From an uncultured delta proteobacterium (GTDB lineage: Bacteria; Desulfobacterota; Desulfovibrionia; Desulfovibrionales; Desulfovibrionaceae): a DNA stretch of 64,000 nt. Positions 1 through 8,426 of the stretch are shown here, piece by piece. The stretch lies in NCBI GenBank assembly GCA_903835685.1, contig CAILNX010000054.1:124001-188000 (forward strand), given 5' to 3'. Position 1 is the first letter of the stretch. The number at the start of each line of letters is the position of its first letter. The notes under the pieces were generated by a model. That model ran no database searches, was not told the DNA's origin, and saw only the letters and a list, made by a program, of their open reading frames with translations. The translations under genes were made by a program, and so were the position numbers.

Positions 1-74
1 GGCTGCCGACAGCCCGGCGGTTTCTGGACCGGGTGATTTCCGTGACCAAGACGGGCAAGGAGGCCAAGCCATGA
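1..74 (+). CDS. C-terminal tail of an upstream gene (partial)
   Basis: An open frame enters from the left edge (first whole codon at 3) and ends at the TGA at 72-74. It encodes about 23 residues ending TGKEAKP. The stop overlaps the ATG of the next gene as ATGA, which is typical of translationally coupled genes, so the peroxiredoxin is probably not the first gene of its operon. Too little is visible to name the protein. Confidence 0.5.
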   Translation, partial: LPTARRFLDRVISVTKTGKEAKP

Positions 75-673
75 ATACCCGGCGTCTGTGGGCAACCGCT
101 CTTTTGGGGTTGACCCTGTGCGTGTCTGTCCAGGCCCTGGCCCAGGAGGATGCCCGGTTCCAGGGGAGCATCTATCAGGTCGGGACGCTCAAGCCCGTGG
201 ACAGCGTGCTCAAGGTGCGGGTCGGGGACCCTGCCCCGGACTTCACCCTGCCGACCATCCAGGGAACCACGGTCAGCCTGGCCGAATTCAAGGGCAAGAA
301 GAACGTGGTGTTGTCCTTTGTCCCGGCGGCCTGGACCCCGGTGTGTTCCGGGCAGTGGCCGGGCTACAACATCGTGCGCGAGATGTTCGAGGCCACGGAC
401 ACGGCCCTCATCGGCTTAAGCGTGGACAACGTGCCCACCCTGTTCGCCTGGGTCAAACAGATGGGCGGGTTGTGGTTCACGGTGGCCTCGGATTTTTACC
501 CGCATGGCCGCACGGCCGAGGCCTACGGGATCTTGCGCTCCACCGGCGAGGCCGAACGGAGCCTGTTTCTCATCGATAAGCAGGGGATCATCCGCTATCT
601 CGACGTGCACGACATCAACAGCCGCCCGGACCTGGGGGCCTTGATCAAGGCCATGCGCTCCCTGCCCAAGTGA
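71..673 (+). CDS. Secreted peroxiredoxin (AhpC/TSA, thioredoxin fold)
   Basis: Peroxiredoxins reduce peroxides through a peroxidatic cysteine. The 200-residue product starts with a cleavable Sec signal (hydrophobic stretch about 6-22, likely cleaved after AQA/LAQ near residue 25), so it should act in the periplasm. The AhpC/TSA core follows: a VGDPAPDFTLP entry strand and AAWTPVC, where C92 fits the peroxidatic cysteine (family form is usually xxFTPVC). The conserved arginine of the active site fits ERSLFLID. No second resolving cysteine is obvious in the mature domain, which suggests a 1-Cys or partner-resolved mechanism. A strong AGGAGG lies 6-7 bases before the ATG. It precedes the exosortase by about 350 bases. 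Confidence 0.88.
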   Translation: MNTRRLWATALLGLTLCVSVQALAQEDARFQGSIYQVGTLKPVDSVLKVRVGDPAPDFTLPTIQGTTVSLAEFKGKKNVVLSFVPAAWTPVCSGQWPGYNIVREMFEATDTALIGLSVDNVPTLFAWVKQMGGLWFTVASDFYPHGRTAEAYGILRSTGEAERSLFLIDKQGIIRYLDVHDINSRPDLGALIKAMRSLPK

Positions 674-1022
674 GACGGGACGCGTGTGGCCAGGGCAGGC
701 AAAAGAGACGCCTCAGGCTGGGTCTCCGGGGGAAAGGCGCGGGATTCCCGCTGATTGGCCCTCCTGCGGCAGCCAGGGTATTTCACAAGGGAATTTGGGG
801 GGATATTGCCATCTTGGCCCCTCAAGTGTATTCAGGAAAAATGGAAAGGCACCGGATATGACCCTTCCTGCGGGAGGCATCCTTCACGCGCAAGTCCGTG
901 CCGGGTCTTTTCATCTTGAGTGAAATCCATTCCTTTCCCTCGTGGGGCCGGGCCAGGGTCTTTCCAGGAGGCTGGGGCCTTTCCTGGGCCACGGATGTGT
1001 TGGCAGCCAGCGGGACTATGCG
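674..1022. other. Intergenic region upstream of the exosortase gene
   Basis: This stretch lies between the peroxiredoxin and the preferred exosortase start. Short open frames here are poor and lack ribosome-binding sites. At 756-771 there is a TGGC-N10-GC arrangement with the GG/GC spacing of a -24/-12 promoter, but four other consensus positions are missed, so it is not called. Part of the region (942-1022) is in frame with the exosortase and could be coding if a GTG at 942 is used. No clear terminator is visible. Confidence 0.4.
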
Positions 1023-2552
1023 TTGAAGCATCTTGTGACCTTTATTCTCTGGGCGGCGGCCTGGCTCTGGTTCTACTGGGCCAGCCTGACCGGTCTGGTC
1101 TCGGTCTGGAAGACCGAAGACTACGCCTATGGGTGGTTTCTCCCTTTTCTGGCCGCTGGACTGGGTCTTGAACGCTGGCGGAAATGCGCTGGCGGCGGTT
1201 GTGATCCCTCCCCTGTGAGCGGCTACATCTGTCTCGGCCTGACCCTGGGCCTGGGCCTGCTCGGCCGGGCAGGTGGCCTGGACAGCCTGAATTTCTGGTC
1301 CCTGTGGCTGTCCATCGTCACCCTGGTCTTGCTCTTATGCGGGGCCATGTCGGTCTGGAACCAGGGCTTGCCCCTCCTGATCCTGTTGTTTTGCCTGCCT
1401 GCCCCCTTGCCCTTGCGGCTGGAGATCGGCCGGACCAGCGCCATGTTTTCGGCTGAACTGGCCGCCCGTCTGCTGCACGCCGTTGGGGTGCCCGCGTTCC
1501 AGGCCGGAGAACTCCTGGATTTGGGCTTCATGCGTCTGAACGTGGCTCTGGAATGTGACGGATTCCGGTTCATGCTTCCGGGCATGATCGTGAGCCTTCT
1601 GCTCGGGATATGGGTGACCCGGGGGCTGGGACGACGGTTGATCCTGGTGGCGGCTGTTCCGTTTCTGGCTGTGCTGGCCAATGGGTTGCGCCTGGCTGCC
1701 GTGGGATATCTGGCCCGCCATGCCTCCATCCACTCGGCCCAGTCCTTTTATCATGAGGCTTCGGGGAGTGCGGTCTTCGGCCTGATGCTGGCGGCCATTC
1801 TCGGCCTGGCCCTGATCCTGCGGATGTCCAGCCGGGCCGGGGCCGGAGATCTGGAACGATTCGGAGGCCCGGGACGGGTCTGCCTGCTGACCCCTCCCCT
1901 GAACCGGGACTGCGTGCTGCATGTCCTGGTCGGGGCCATCTGTCTGGCGGCAAGCGCCCTGTCCTTTCCCCACATCGTGAGCGTCAAGGGGCAGTTCACC
2001 CGGGAGACCTTCGCAACCTTTCCGCTTGCCCTGGGAACATGGGAGCAGGATTCCGAGGCTTCGGCGCGGGAGCCGGGAGTGGTTTGGCCGGCCGACGACA
2101 CCTTGCTTCGGGTGTTCGTCTCTGCGGACAAGCAGGACCGGATCGGACTGCGCATCGCCTACCGCCTGGTGCAGCGGCCCGCGTACCATCTCCAGAGTGG
2201 GGTCACCCCCCCGGCCGGAGAGGGCTGGACGATTCTGGACCAGGGGCTTCTCCCACCAAGCGAGTCCGAAGGGAGGGATTTTCCGGTCGCGTATAGAGTT
2301 TTTGATCGCGAAGGCAAAAAAATCCTGACCTATGCCTGGGCGCGCGGACGGGGCCGGGTCTTTGTGCTGGATTGGACCAATCGCCTGGCCCTGGCCTGGG
2401 ACACCCTGCTCATGCGCCGGGCCGATGGCGCCCTGATCCGGTTGGACTTGCCCCTGCGGCCAGGGATGAGCGTGGCGGCCGGGGAAACAGTGTTGAACAG
2501 CTTTTGCCGGGAGATGAAAGACATCTTGCCCGGATTCATCCCGGAGCCCTAG
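1023..2552 (+). CDS. Exosortase fused to an EpsI domain
   Basis: Exosortases are polytopic membrane cysteine proteases/transpeptidases that process PEP-CTERM-like tails on exported proteins, and are linked to exopolysaccharide loci. About residues 1-300 hold eight or so membrane helices with the family's three catalytic elements in order: cysteine in LECDGFR, arginine in NGLRLAAVGY and histidine in SFYHEASG. Residues beyond about 330 form a soluble EpsI/DUF3485 domain (ALGTWEQ..., IAYRLVQ, GEGWTIL), here on the same chain. TTG at 1023 is chosen because it places a membrane helix (LVTFILWAAAW) at the N terminus; an in-frame GTG at 942 adds 27 low-quality residues and has no Shine-Dalgarno. The usual CSG around the cysteine is CDG here. 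The stop is directly followed by the TPR lipoprotein gene. Confidence 0.85.
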   Translation: MKHLVTFILWAAAWLWFYWASLTGLVSVWKTEDYAYGWFLPFLAAGLGLERWRKCAGGGCDPSPVSGYICLGLTLGLGLLGRAGGLDSLNFWSLWLSIVTLVLLLCGAMSVWNQGLPLLILLFCLPAPLPLRLEIGRTSAMFSAELAARLLHAVGVPAFQAGELLDLGFMRLNVALECDGFRFMLPGMIVSLLLGIWVTRGLGRRLILVAAVPFLAVLANGLRLAAVGYLARHASIHSAQSFYHEASGSAVFGLMLAAILGLALILRMSSRAGAGDLERFGGPGRVCLLTPPLNRDCVLHVLVGAICLAASALSFPHIVSVKGQFTRETFATFPLALGTWEQDSEASAREPGVVWPADDTLLRVFVSADKQDRIGLRIAYRLVQRPAYHLQSGVTPPAGEGWTILDQGLLPPSESEGRDFPVAYRVFDREGKKILTYAWARGRGRVFVLDWTNRLALAWDTLLMRRADGALIRLDLPLRPGMSVAAGETVLNSFCREMKDILPGFIPEP

Positions 2553-2592
2553 CGTGCGCGCGGTATTTTTGCCCAGAACCGATGGTGGACGC

Positions 2593-4971
2593 ATGAAAGC
2601 CCTCGTATTGACCAGATTCCTGGTCTCTCTGTTCGCGGCCCTGCTGTGTGTCGCGTCCTGCGCTCAAGGCCCGGATGATTTCATTCTTAAGGCCAAGGCG
2701 GCCATGGAGAATGGACAATGGACCGATGCCGAACTGGAATGGAAGAACGCCGTGGCCCGGGCGCCAGACTGTCTGCCGTGCAGGATATCCCTGGCCCGGA
2801 CCCTCTGGCGGCAGGGCAAGGCCGCGGCTGCCGAGGAGCAGTTCCGGGCTGTCTTGAGCCGACAGCCCGAAAATACCGAAGCCCTGGTGGGCCTGGCTGA
2901 AATGCTGGTGGCCAAGGGGCGGTTGGATGAAGCCAGACAGCATTGCCGGGTCGTGCTGGCCCGGGAGCCGGGTCAGATGGCCGCCTTGATGTTGGAAGCG
3001 TATATTCTCATTGAAAAAGGTCTCTACGAGCAGGCCCGCCAGGATATCCAGGCGCTTCTGGGGCAGGCTCCCAACAGTCCCGAGGCCTACAGTCTGCTGA
3101 GCGAAATCCATGCCCGCCAAGGCCAGTACGAGCAGGCCCGGGAGGTTCTGGGCGAGGGGCTGAAACGGCTGCCCAAGAATGAACTGCTGAACCAGCGCCT
3201 CACCGTGCTGGCCTTGTCCGAGCACCAGGGAGAGGAACCCGAGATGGCCTTGCGCGGGCTGGTGGCCTTGGACCCCGAGCGTCTGGATTATCGCTTTGCC
3301 CTGGTGGATTATTACCGGAGCGAACGCAACCTGGCCAAGGCCCGGGAGGTGCTGGAGGAGATCCTGGCCGGACAACCCGAGAGCGATCGTTACCGGCTGG
3401 CCCTGGCTGGCCTGGACGTCAGCCTCAAGGACTATGACCGGGCGGAAATGATCATCAATGAAGGGCTTCGCTTAAGCCCTGAATCCATCCCCTTGCGGTT
3501 CGCCTGGGCTGATCTGGCGGCCCTGACCGGCCGGTCCCAGGAGGCCCTGACCCTGTTGAACGATCTGCTCCGCCAGGGGCTTGGCCAACCCGAGGGTCTG
3601 GCCGCGCATCGACGCCTGGCGGCCATGCACCTGGCTGCCGGAGAAATGCAGCAGGCCATGCGCGAGGTCACCCTGGTGCTGGAGGCTTCCCCGGGCGATG
3701 CGGACATGCACCTTCTTCTGGGGCGGATGTACCTGGCCCAGGGCAAGGGCGAGGAAGCGGCCGCGCGCATCCAGGCCGCAGTCCAGGCCCGGCCCGAGAA
3801 TCCGGCCCTGCACCGCCTCCTGGCCCAGGCCCGGCTGGCCAAGCGGGACCGGGCCGGGGCTGTGGCGGCCCTGGACCGGGCCATCGCCATCGATTCTTCC
3901 TACTGGCCAGCCTGGGAAGGGCTCCTGGACGTGGCCCTGGATTTCGGGGACCTGCCCAAGGCCTTGGCGGAACTGCGCCGCCTGCGCCAGTTGCGACCCG
4001 ACGACCCCCTGATCGGGGCCAAGATCGGCGATCTGGCCCTGCTCCTGGGGGACACCAAGGTGGCCCAGGAGGAGTTCGAGACCCTGGTGGCCCGCTTTCC
4101 CCGCAATGCCCTGGGATATTTGAAGCTCGGGCAACTGGCCCTCATGCGCAAGCAGTACCCCGAGGCCTCGGGCCTGTTCGACCAGGCCCTGTCTCTGGCG
4201 CCCAAGTCCGTGCTGGCCATGGAAGGCAAGCTGGCCGCGCACCTGGCTCGGCGCTGGCAATCCGAGGCCCTGTCCTATATCCGCCGCCGTTTGGACGAGA
4301 CCCCCAACAGTCCGTTCCTCTACGCCCAGCTCGGCCGGGTGGAGACGGCCCGCAAGCTGTACGCCGAGGCGGCCGAGGACCTGGCCAAGGCCCAGGTGTT
4401 GGCCCCGGACTGGGCCGCGCCAATGCTTCAGCAGGTGACCCTGGCCGTGGAGTCCGGGCAGGTGGAGGCCACCCTGGCCAGATTCGAAGGGATGCTCAAG
4501 GCCCGGCCGGATTCCCTGCCCGTGGCCTTTGCCCTGGCCGTGCTGGCCGAGCAGGACAAGCAGTATGACCGGGCCAAGGACACCTATGCGGCCATCCTGG
4601 CCAAGAATCCGTCCTTTGCCCCGGCAGCCAACAATCTGGCCTGGCTTCTGGCCACCCGGACCGGCGGGCCCGAGGACCTGCGCAAGGCCATGGAATGGGG
4701 CAAAATCGCGGTTCGCTCCGGCCTGCCCGAGGCCTGGGACACCCTGGGCGTGGCCCAACTGGCCCAGGGCCAGATTCCCGAGGCCCTGCTCTCCCTGGCA
4801 CTGGCCAAGGTGCTCAAGCCGGATTTCCCCTCGGCGGATTTCCACGCCGCCCAGGCCTATCTGAAGAAAGAGGATCGGGCCAAGGCCCGGGAGGTTCTGG
4901 CCGAGGCCCTGAAGTCCGAAGCGGATTTCCCGGAACGGGCTGAAGCCGAACGCCTCCTCTCCTCGCTCTAA
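2593..4971 (+). CDS. PrsT-like TPR-repeat lipoprotein of the PEP-CTERM/exosortase system
   Basis: The product has about 792 residues and is almost entirely tandem tetratricopeptide repeats (recurring A-x2-L-x-L-x2-G / P-x-N-x2-A helices), a length near that of the PEP-CTERM system TPR lipoprotein family. The start at 2593 gives a lipoprotein signal: KALVLTR, a hydrophobic core and a lipobox VASC followed by AQ, so it is probably lipid-anchored and faces the periplasm. An upstream GTG at 2554 would put 13 polar residues before the signal and is not favoured; GGTGGA precedes the chosen ATG. It begins 40 bases after the exosortase and is surely co-transcribed. The function is known only by association: exosortase-linked secretion and EPS assembly, probably as a scaffold. 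Confidence 0.85.
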   Translation: MKALVLTRFLVSLFAALLCVASCAQGPDDFILKAKAAMENGQWTDAELEWKNAVARAPDCLPCRISLARTLWRQGKAAAAEEQFRAVLSRQPENTEALVGLAEMLVAKGRLDEARQHCRVVLAREPGQMAALMLEAYILIEKGLYEQARQDIQALLGQAPNSPEAYSLLSEIHARQGQYEQAREVLGEGLKRLPKNELLNQRLTVLALSEHQGEEPEMALRGLVALDPERLDYRFALVDYYRSERNLAKAREVLEEILAGQPESDRYRLALAGLDVSLKDYDRAEMIINEGLRLSPESIPLRFAWADLAALTGRSQEALTLLNDLLRQGLGQPEGLAAHRRLAAMHLAAGEMQQAMREVTLVLEASPGDADMHLLLGRMYLAQGKGEEAAARIQAAVQARPENPALHRLLAQARLAKRDRAGAVAALDRAIAIDSSYWPAWEGLLDVALDFGDLPKALAELRRLRQLRPDDPLIGAKIGDLALLLGDTKVAQEEFETLVARFPRNALGYLKLGQLALMRKQYPEASGLFDQALSLAPKSVLAMEGKLAAHLARRWQSEALSYIRRRLDETPNSPFLYAQLGRVETARKLYAEAAEDLAKAQVLAPDWAAPMLQQVTLAVESGQVEATLARFEGMLKARPDSLPVAFALAVLAEQDKQYDRAKDTYAAILAKNPSFAPAANNLAWLLATRTGGPEDLRKAMEWGKIAVRSGLPEAWDTLGVAQLAQGQIPEALLSLALAKVLKPDFPSADFHAAQAYLKKEDRAKAREVLAEALKSEADFPERAEAERLLSSL

Positions 4972-5079
4972 GGGACCGGCCCGGAACGTCTCCCGCTCGC
5001 AGGCAGACTGCCTCCCAAGCCACATCCCTCCCCCCAGTTGAGCTTTGGTCTCTGGTCAACAGTTCGACACGTCAACGGG

Positions 5080-5817
5080 TCAGGGCTTTTTCCGGCCGGT
5101 GATGGCCCAGTGCACCTGGCGGCAGACGCCCATGAGCATGTCGAATTCCGTTCGGCGCAGAGTGAAGCGGGCCAGGAAGCGGCGGATGGGGATCATCCAA
5201 TAGTCGTGGTTGTCCGGGGGCAGGAAGTCGATGGCCGCCAGGGTCTGGTGGATGTTGGCGATCAGGGCCTCCTGCTCGGCGTGGGAGCAGGCTTTCGGCC
5301 CTGGGGCCTCGGCTGCGGGCGCGGAGTCCAGGGCGGCCTTGCGGCATTCGTAGAGCAGGATGAGCACGGCCTGGGCCAGGTTCAGCGAGGTCCCCTGGGC
5401 GTGGGTGGGGATGGTGACCAACTGGTGGCAGAGCACGGTCTCTTCGTTGGTCAGCCCGGCGTCTTCCGGGCCGAAGACCAGGGCCACGCGGCTTCCCTCG
5501 GCCGCCTTGGCCAGAACCGCGCGGGCGGCCTGCTCCGGGGCCTGCATGGATTTGCGCCAGCCCCCGGTGCGGGCCGTGGTCCCCAGGACATACTGGAAGT
5601 CGGCCAGGGCCGAGGCCAGATCAGGGTGCACCCGGGCGCTCTCCAGCACATGTTGGGCCTGGACCGTGGCCATGGGCAGGGCGCGCTGAAGATCAAGCTC
5701 CCGGGGGGCCACCAGGACCAGATTCGGGCAGCCCATGTTCATTAAGGCCCGGGCAGAGGCCCCGATGTTCTCAGGGTACTTGGGCCGCACCAGGACCACG
5801 GCCAGAAAGTCCAGCAT
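5080..5817 (-). CDS. trmJ: tRNA (cytidine/uridine-2'-O-)-methyltransferase TrmJ-like
   Basis: TrmJ methylates the ribose of nucleotide 32 in tRNA using S-adenosylmethionine. The 245-residue protein is a SPOUT/TrmH-family enzyme: it opens with VVLVRPKYPENIGASARA (the conserved NIG-x3-R motif), then has VFGPEDAGLTNEE (the SAM-knot GPE motif) and IPTHAQGTSLNLAQAV (the knot's SLN). The C-terminal extension is typical of the TrmJ group. It is the last gene of a minus-strand run, five bases after the zinc-ribbon gene, and converges with the TPR lipoprotein gene. No hairpin with a T-run follows the stop. Substrate assignment is by family; closely related group members could methylate another position. 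Confidence 0.88.
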   Translation of the reverse strand: MLDFLAVVLVRPKYPENIGASARALMNMGCPNLVLVAPRELDLQRALPMATVQAQHVLESARVHPDLASALADFQYVLGTTARTGGWRKSMQAPEQAARAVLAKAAEGSRVALVFGPEDAGLTNEETVLCHQLVTIPTHAQGTSLNLAQAVLILLYECRKAALDSAPAAEAPGPKACSHAEQEALIANIHQTLAAIDFLPPDNHDYWMIPIRRFLARFTLRRTEFDMLMGVCRQVHWAITGRKKP

Positions 5818-5822
5818 GCCCG

Positions 5823-6881
5823 CTACTTCTTGTCGCTGGGTTCCGGCGCGGGGTCTTCCGCCCCGATCACGGTGATGCCGAATTCCTTCAAACTTTCCGG
5901 AGGATTGGCAAAGATGAGCATGAAGGGAACGTCCATGCCCGGCTTGATGAAGGTGTTGTTGGTCAGGATGCCCACCTCGGCGTTCAGCCCTTTCTCGATC
6001 TCGTCCAGGGTCTGCACCTGGAGTTGGAAATGGGACAGGGTGTTGCCGCAGATCTGCTTTTTGGCCACCAGGACATTGCCCTGGGCGTCATAGATGGAGG
6101 CCTCCACCCGGATCATTTCCTTGGGGGTGGTGAAATCATTGCCGGCCTTGCCGTCCACCACGAAAATCTGGCCGACCTTTTCATTGGTCACGTAATATTG
6201 GCGCACGTTTTTCAGGGAGATGCTCTTGGTGCGTTCGGCCTGGGTCTGGGCCGGAGGCTGGGGCGGGGCGGCCAAAGCGGTCGGGGTTGGGGCGGGCTGG
6301 GCCGTGGCGTTGGCCATGGCGTCCTTGGTGGAGGTGCTCGGGGCCTGGGGCTTGGACAGGAAAAAGTATCCGGCCCCGCCTCCGCCCAGCAGCAGGAGGC
6401 CAGCAGCCAGGAGGATGACCAGGTTCTTGCGGCTCAGTTCGAATTTCTTTTTTTCAGGCTTGGGCTGCTCCAGGTTGAAGCCTTCAGTCGGAACGCCCTG
6501 GGCCTGGAAATTGTCGTCTTCCTGGCGGGATGACGGTTGGTCCTCGCCCCCGAAGTCCATGTCGTCAGCGCTGGGCCGGGACGGCCCAGGGGCCGGTGAA
6601 GTGGCCGGAGAGTCGGAGAAAAGGTCGTCCAGGGAATCGTCGTCGCTCTTCTGGGAGGGGGCTGGTCTTGAGCCCGAAGGACTGCCGCCCAGACCGGCCA
6701 GCTCATCGTCCAGGGAGGAGGACAGGGAGTCGGGCAGGTCGTCCTTTAAGGACTCGGGCCGGGGTTTTTGGGCCAGGAACACGTTCCCGCATTTGGAACA
6801 TTTGACCTTGGCCCCAGCCTCGGGGATCTTTGCGTCAGGCAGGTTGTATTTGGTCTGGCATTTTCCGCATTGGACGATCAT
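5823..6881 (-). CDS. Zinc-ribbon membrane protein with C-terminal DUF3426
   Basis: Residues 1-40 are an MJ0042-type zinc ribbon with two CxxC pairs (VQCGKCQTKY and VKCSKCGNVF). A long acidic, serine- and proline-rich linker follows (about 45-165), then one membrane helix near 175-195 (NLVILLAAGLLLLGGGG). A proline/alanine linker leads to a C-terminal domain of about 120 residues like DUF3426 (SISLKNVRQYYVTNEK, ASIYDAQGN). The topology suggests a cytoplasmic zinc ribbon and an external beta domain. The family is common in Proteobacteria and its function is unknown. It lies between hpt and trmJ in the same direction. Confidence 0.8.
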   Translation of the reverse strand: MIVQCGKCQTKYNLPDAKIPEAGAKVKCSKCGNVFLAQKPRPESLKDDLPDSLSSSLDDELAGLGGSPSGSRPAPSQKSDDDSLDDLFSDSPATSPAPGPSRPSADDMDFGGEDQPSSRQEDDNFQAQGVPTEGFNLEQPKPEKKKFELSRKNLVILLAAGLLLLGGGGAGYFFLSKPQAPSTSTKDAMANATAQPAPTPTALAAPPQPPAQTQAERTKSISLKNVRQYYVTNEKVGQIFVVDGKAGNDFTTPKEMIRVEASIYDAQGNVLVAKKQICGNTLSHFQLQVQTLDEIEKGLNAEVGILTNNTFIKPGMDVPFMLIFANPPESLKEFGITVIGAEDPAPEPSDKK

Positions 6882-6910
6882 GACTGCTCTCTTTGTTGGG
6901 CAAAAAAGAT

Positions 6911-7432
6911 CTATCCCTGCACCAGTTCGTACACAGCGTCCAGGCCCCGGTAGCGTTCGGCGTGATCCATGCCGTAGCCGACCAGAAAGCCCTTGGACAG
7001 TTCAAATCCGGCGAAGTCCACCGTGATGTCCACGGCCCTTCTTTCCCTCTTATCAATAAGCGCGCAAACTTTCAAACTGCGAGGGCCCCGCTGGCCAAGG
7101 GTTTCCTTGAGAAAGGCCAGGGAGCATCCGGTATCCACGATGTCCTCCACGATGAGGACATGGCGGTCGGCAATGGGTGTCTCTATGTCCGTGAAGGTCA
7201 AGGAGCCCGATGGGGCGCAGCCCTCCTGATAGGTGGACAGGCGCAGGAAATCGATGAAGGCCTCAATGGTCAACTGGCGCATGAGATCAGCGAAGAACAG
7301 GTAGGCCCCTTTGAGCACGCAGATGAGCACCACGGGCTCGGACCCGTAGTGTTCGGATACTTCCTTGGCCAGTTCCCGTACCCGAGCCGCGATGTCCTCG
7401 GCGCTGATGACTTTGTGCAGAAGCGGGGGCAC
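6911..7432 (-). CDS. hpt: Hypoxanthine phosphoribosyltransferase
   Basis: This purine-salvage enzyme joins hypoxanthine or guanine to PRPP to make IMP or GMP. At 173 residues it has the usual family length. VLIVEDIVDTGCS (about 92-104) is the PRPP-binding loop, ICVLKGAYLFFADL is the N-terminal signature, and FELSKGFLVGYGMD is the purine-binding end with the conserved valine and aspartate. It lies two bases after the N-acetylglutamate synthase gene and is followed by the zinc-ribbon gene, in a mixed housekeeping operon. Confidence 0.93.
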   Translation of the reverse strand: MPPLLHKVISAEDIAARVRELAKEVSEHYGSEPVVLICVLKGAYLFFADLMRQLTIEAFIDFLRLSTYQEGCAPSGSLTFTDIETPIADRHVLIVEDIVDTGCSLAFLKETLGQRGPRSLKVCALIDKRERRAVDITVDFAGFELSKGFLVGYGMDHAERYRGLDAVYELVQG

Positions 7433-7434
7433 GG

Positions 7435-7899
7435 CTACAAATCCATGACCATGGCGGTTTCGTCGCAGTCTGGGAATTTCGGGCAGTTCAGACAGTCGGC
7501 CCAGACCTTTTGGGGCAGGCTGTCCTTGCCCACCTCCTCAAAACCCAGGTGCTGGAAAAACGAGGTCTGGTTGGTCAGGACGAACACCTTGAATATCCCC
7601 AGGGTGAGGGCCTCGCTCAAGCAGGCCTCCACCAGAAGCTTGCCCAGGCCTTTCTTGCGGTGTTCCTTGGCCACGACCAGGGAGCGCACTTCGGCCAGGT
7701 CTTCCCAGCAGATTTGCAGGGCCACGCAGCCCATGACTTCCTCATCCTCGGACACGGCCACGTAGAAATCGCGCAGATGGCTGTAGAGATGGTTGAAGGC
7801 CCGGGGCAGGACCATGCCGTCGTCGCTGGCGGAGCAGCGCAGGATGATGCCGTGCATGGCCTTCACGTCCCGGATCAAGGCTTTGCGGATAATGGTCAC
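7435..7899 (-). CDS. Short-form N-acetylglutamate synthase (GNAT fold)
   Basis: The 154-residue protein is a single GNAT acetyltransferase domain. VRSLVVAKEHRKKGLGKLLV is the acetyl-CoA binding motif A (R-x2-G-x-G/A variant). The C terminus carries PQKVWADCLNCPKFPDCDE, a cysteine-containing signature of short, stand-alone amino-acid N-acetyltransferases that catalyse the first step of arginine synthesis without the kinase-like domain of classical ArgA. Its start overlaps the stop of the TlpA-like gene by four bases. The function is inferred from this family signature; no other arg gene is in the window. Confidence 0.78.
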   Translation of the reverse strand: MTIIRKALIRDVKAMHGIILRCSASDDGMVLPRAFNHLYSHLRDFYVAVSEDEEVMGCVALQICWEDLAEVRSLVVAKEHRKKGLGKLLVEACLSEALTLGIFKVFVLTNQTSFFQHLGFEEVGKDSLPQKVWADCLNCPKFPDCDETAMVMDL

Positions 7900-8381
7900 T
7901 TCTTGGTCTCCAAAAGCTTGCGGATCGCTGCGTTGAGTTGGGCCGTGGTCAGGAAGCCGCTGTGCTTATATGCGATTTGCCCGTCCGGTGCAAAGAAAAC
8001 GAATCCGGGTACGCCCTGGATGTCAAAGGCGTCGGAGGTCCCCCGCTGGGCGTGGTATATGGGGTAGTTGAGAGTTTTTGACCCGAAAAAGGCCCGGACT
8101 TCGTCCACGGAGTCATCCACGGACACGCCGACCAGGGTCAGCTCCTCCGGGGAAAAGGTCTCGCGCAACCCGATGAGTTCGGAAAATTCCATGCGGCATG
8201 GCCCGCACCAAGTGGCCCAGAAATTCACCAGGACGGCCTTGCCCTTGGACTTGGCGGCCAGATCCAGGATGGTTTCCGGACTGGCCGGGGGGTAGTCCTT
8301 GGCCGGGGGTGATCCGCCGCAGCCCCCTGCCAGCAGGCCGAGGACAAGGGCCAGAACCCCGAGAAACGCGCGCATGGGCAT
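7896..8381 (-). CDS. TlpA/ResA-like thioredoxin-fold lipoprotein
   Basis: The 161-residue product begins with a lipoprotein signal ending LLAGGC (lipidated C21). A thioredoxin fold follows with WATWCGPC (C59/C62), the active-site pair of TlpA/ResA-type periplasmic thiol-disulfide reductases. IQGVPGFVFFAPDG contains the cis-proline loop. Such proteins reduce disulfides, often during cytochrome c maturation, although no cytochrome biogenesis gene is beside it. It sits between tatD and the N-acetylglutamate synthase gene, overlapping the latter by four bases. A GGAG lies just before the ATG. Confidence 0.87.
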   Translation of the reverse strand: MPMRAFLGVLALVLGLLAGGCGGSPPAKDYPPASPETILDLAAKSKGKAVLVNFWATWCGPCRMEFSELIGLRETFSPEELTLVGVSVDDSVDEVRAFFGSKTLNYPIYHAQRGTSDAFDIQGVPGFVFFAPDGQIAYKHSGFLTTAQLNAAIRKLLETKK

Positions 8382-8426
8382 GGTGCTCCTTTGGCTTGGT
8401 TGGTGTGCTGTAGCAAAAAAGCCGGA

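Noticed and set aside
756-771. Possible sigma54 promoter before the exosortase gene
   Set aside because: GG/GC spacing fits but four other consensus positions are missed, and the distance to the gene is long.
8382-8426. Possible terminator after tatD (GCC-loop-GGC with six T)
   Set aside because: The stem is only three pairs and the next gene starts at once.
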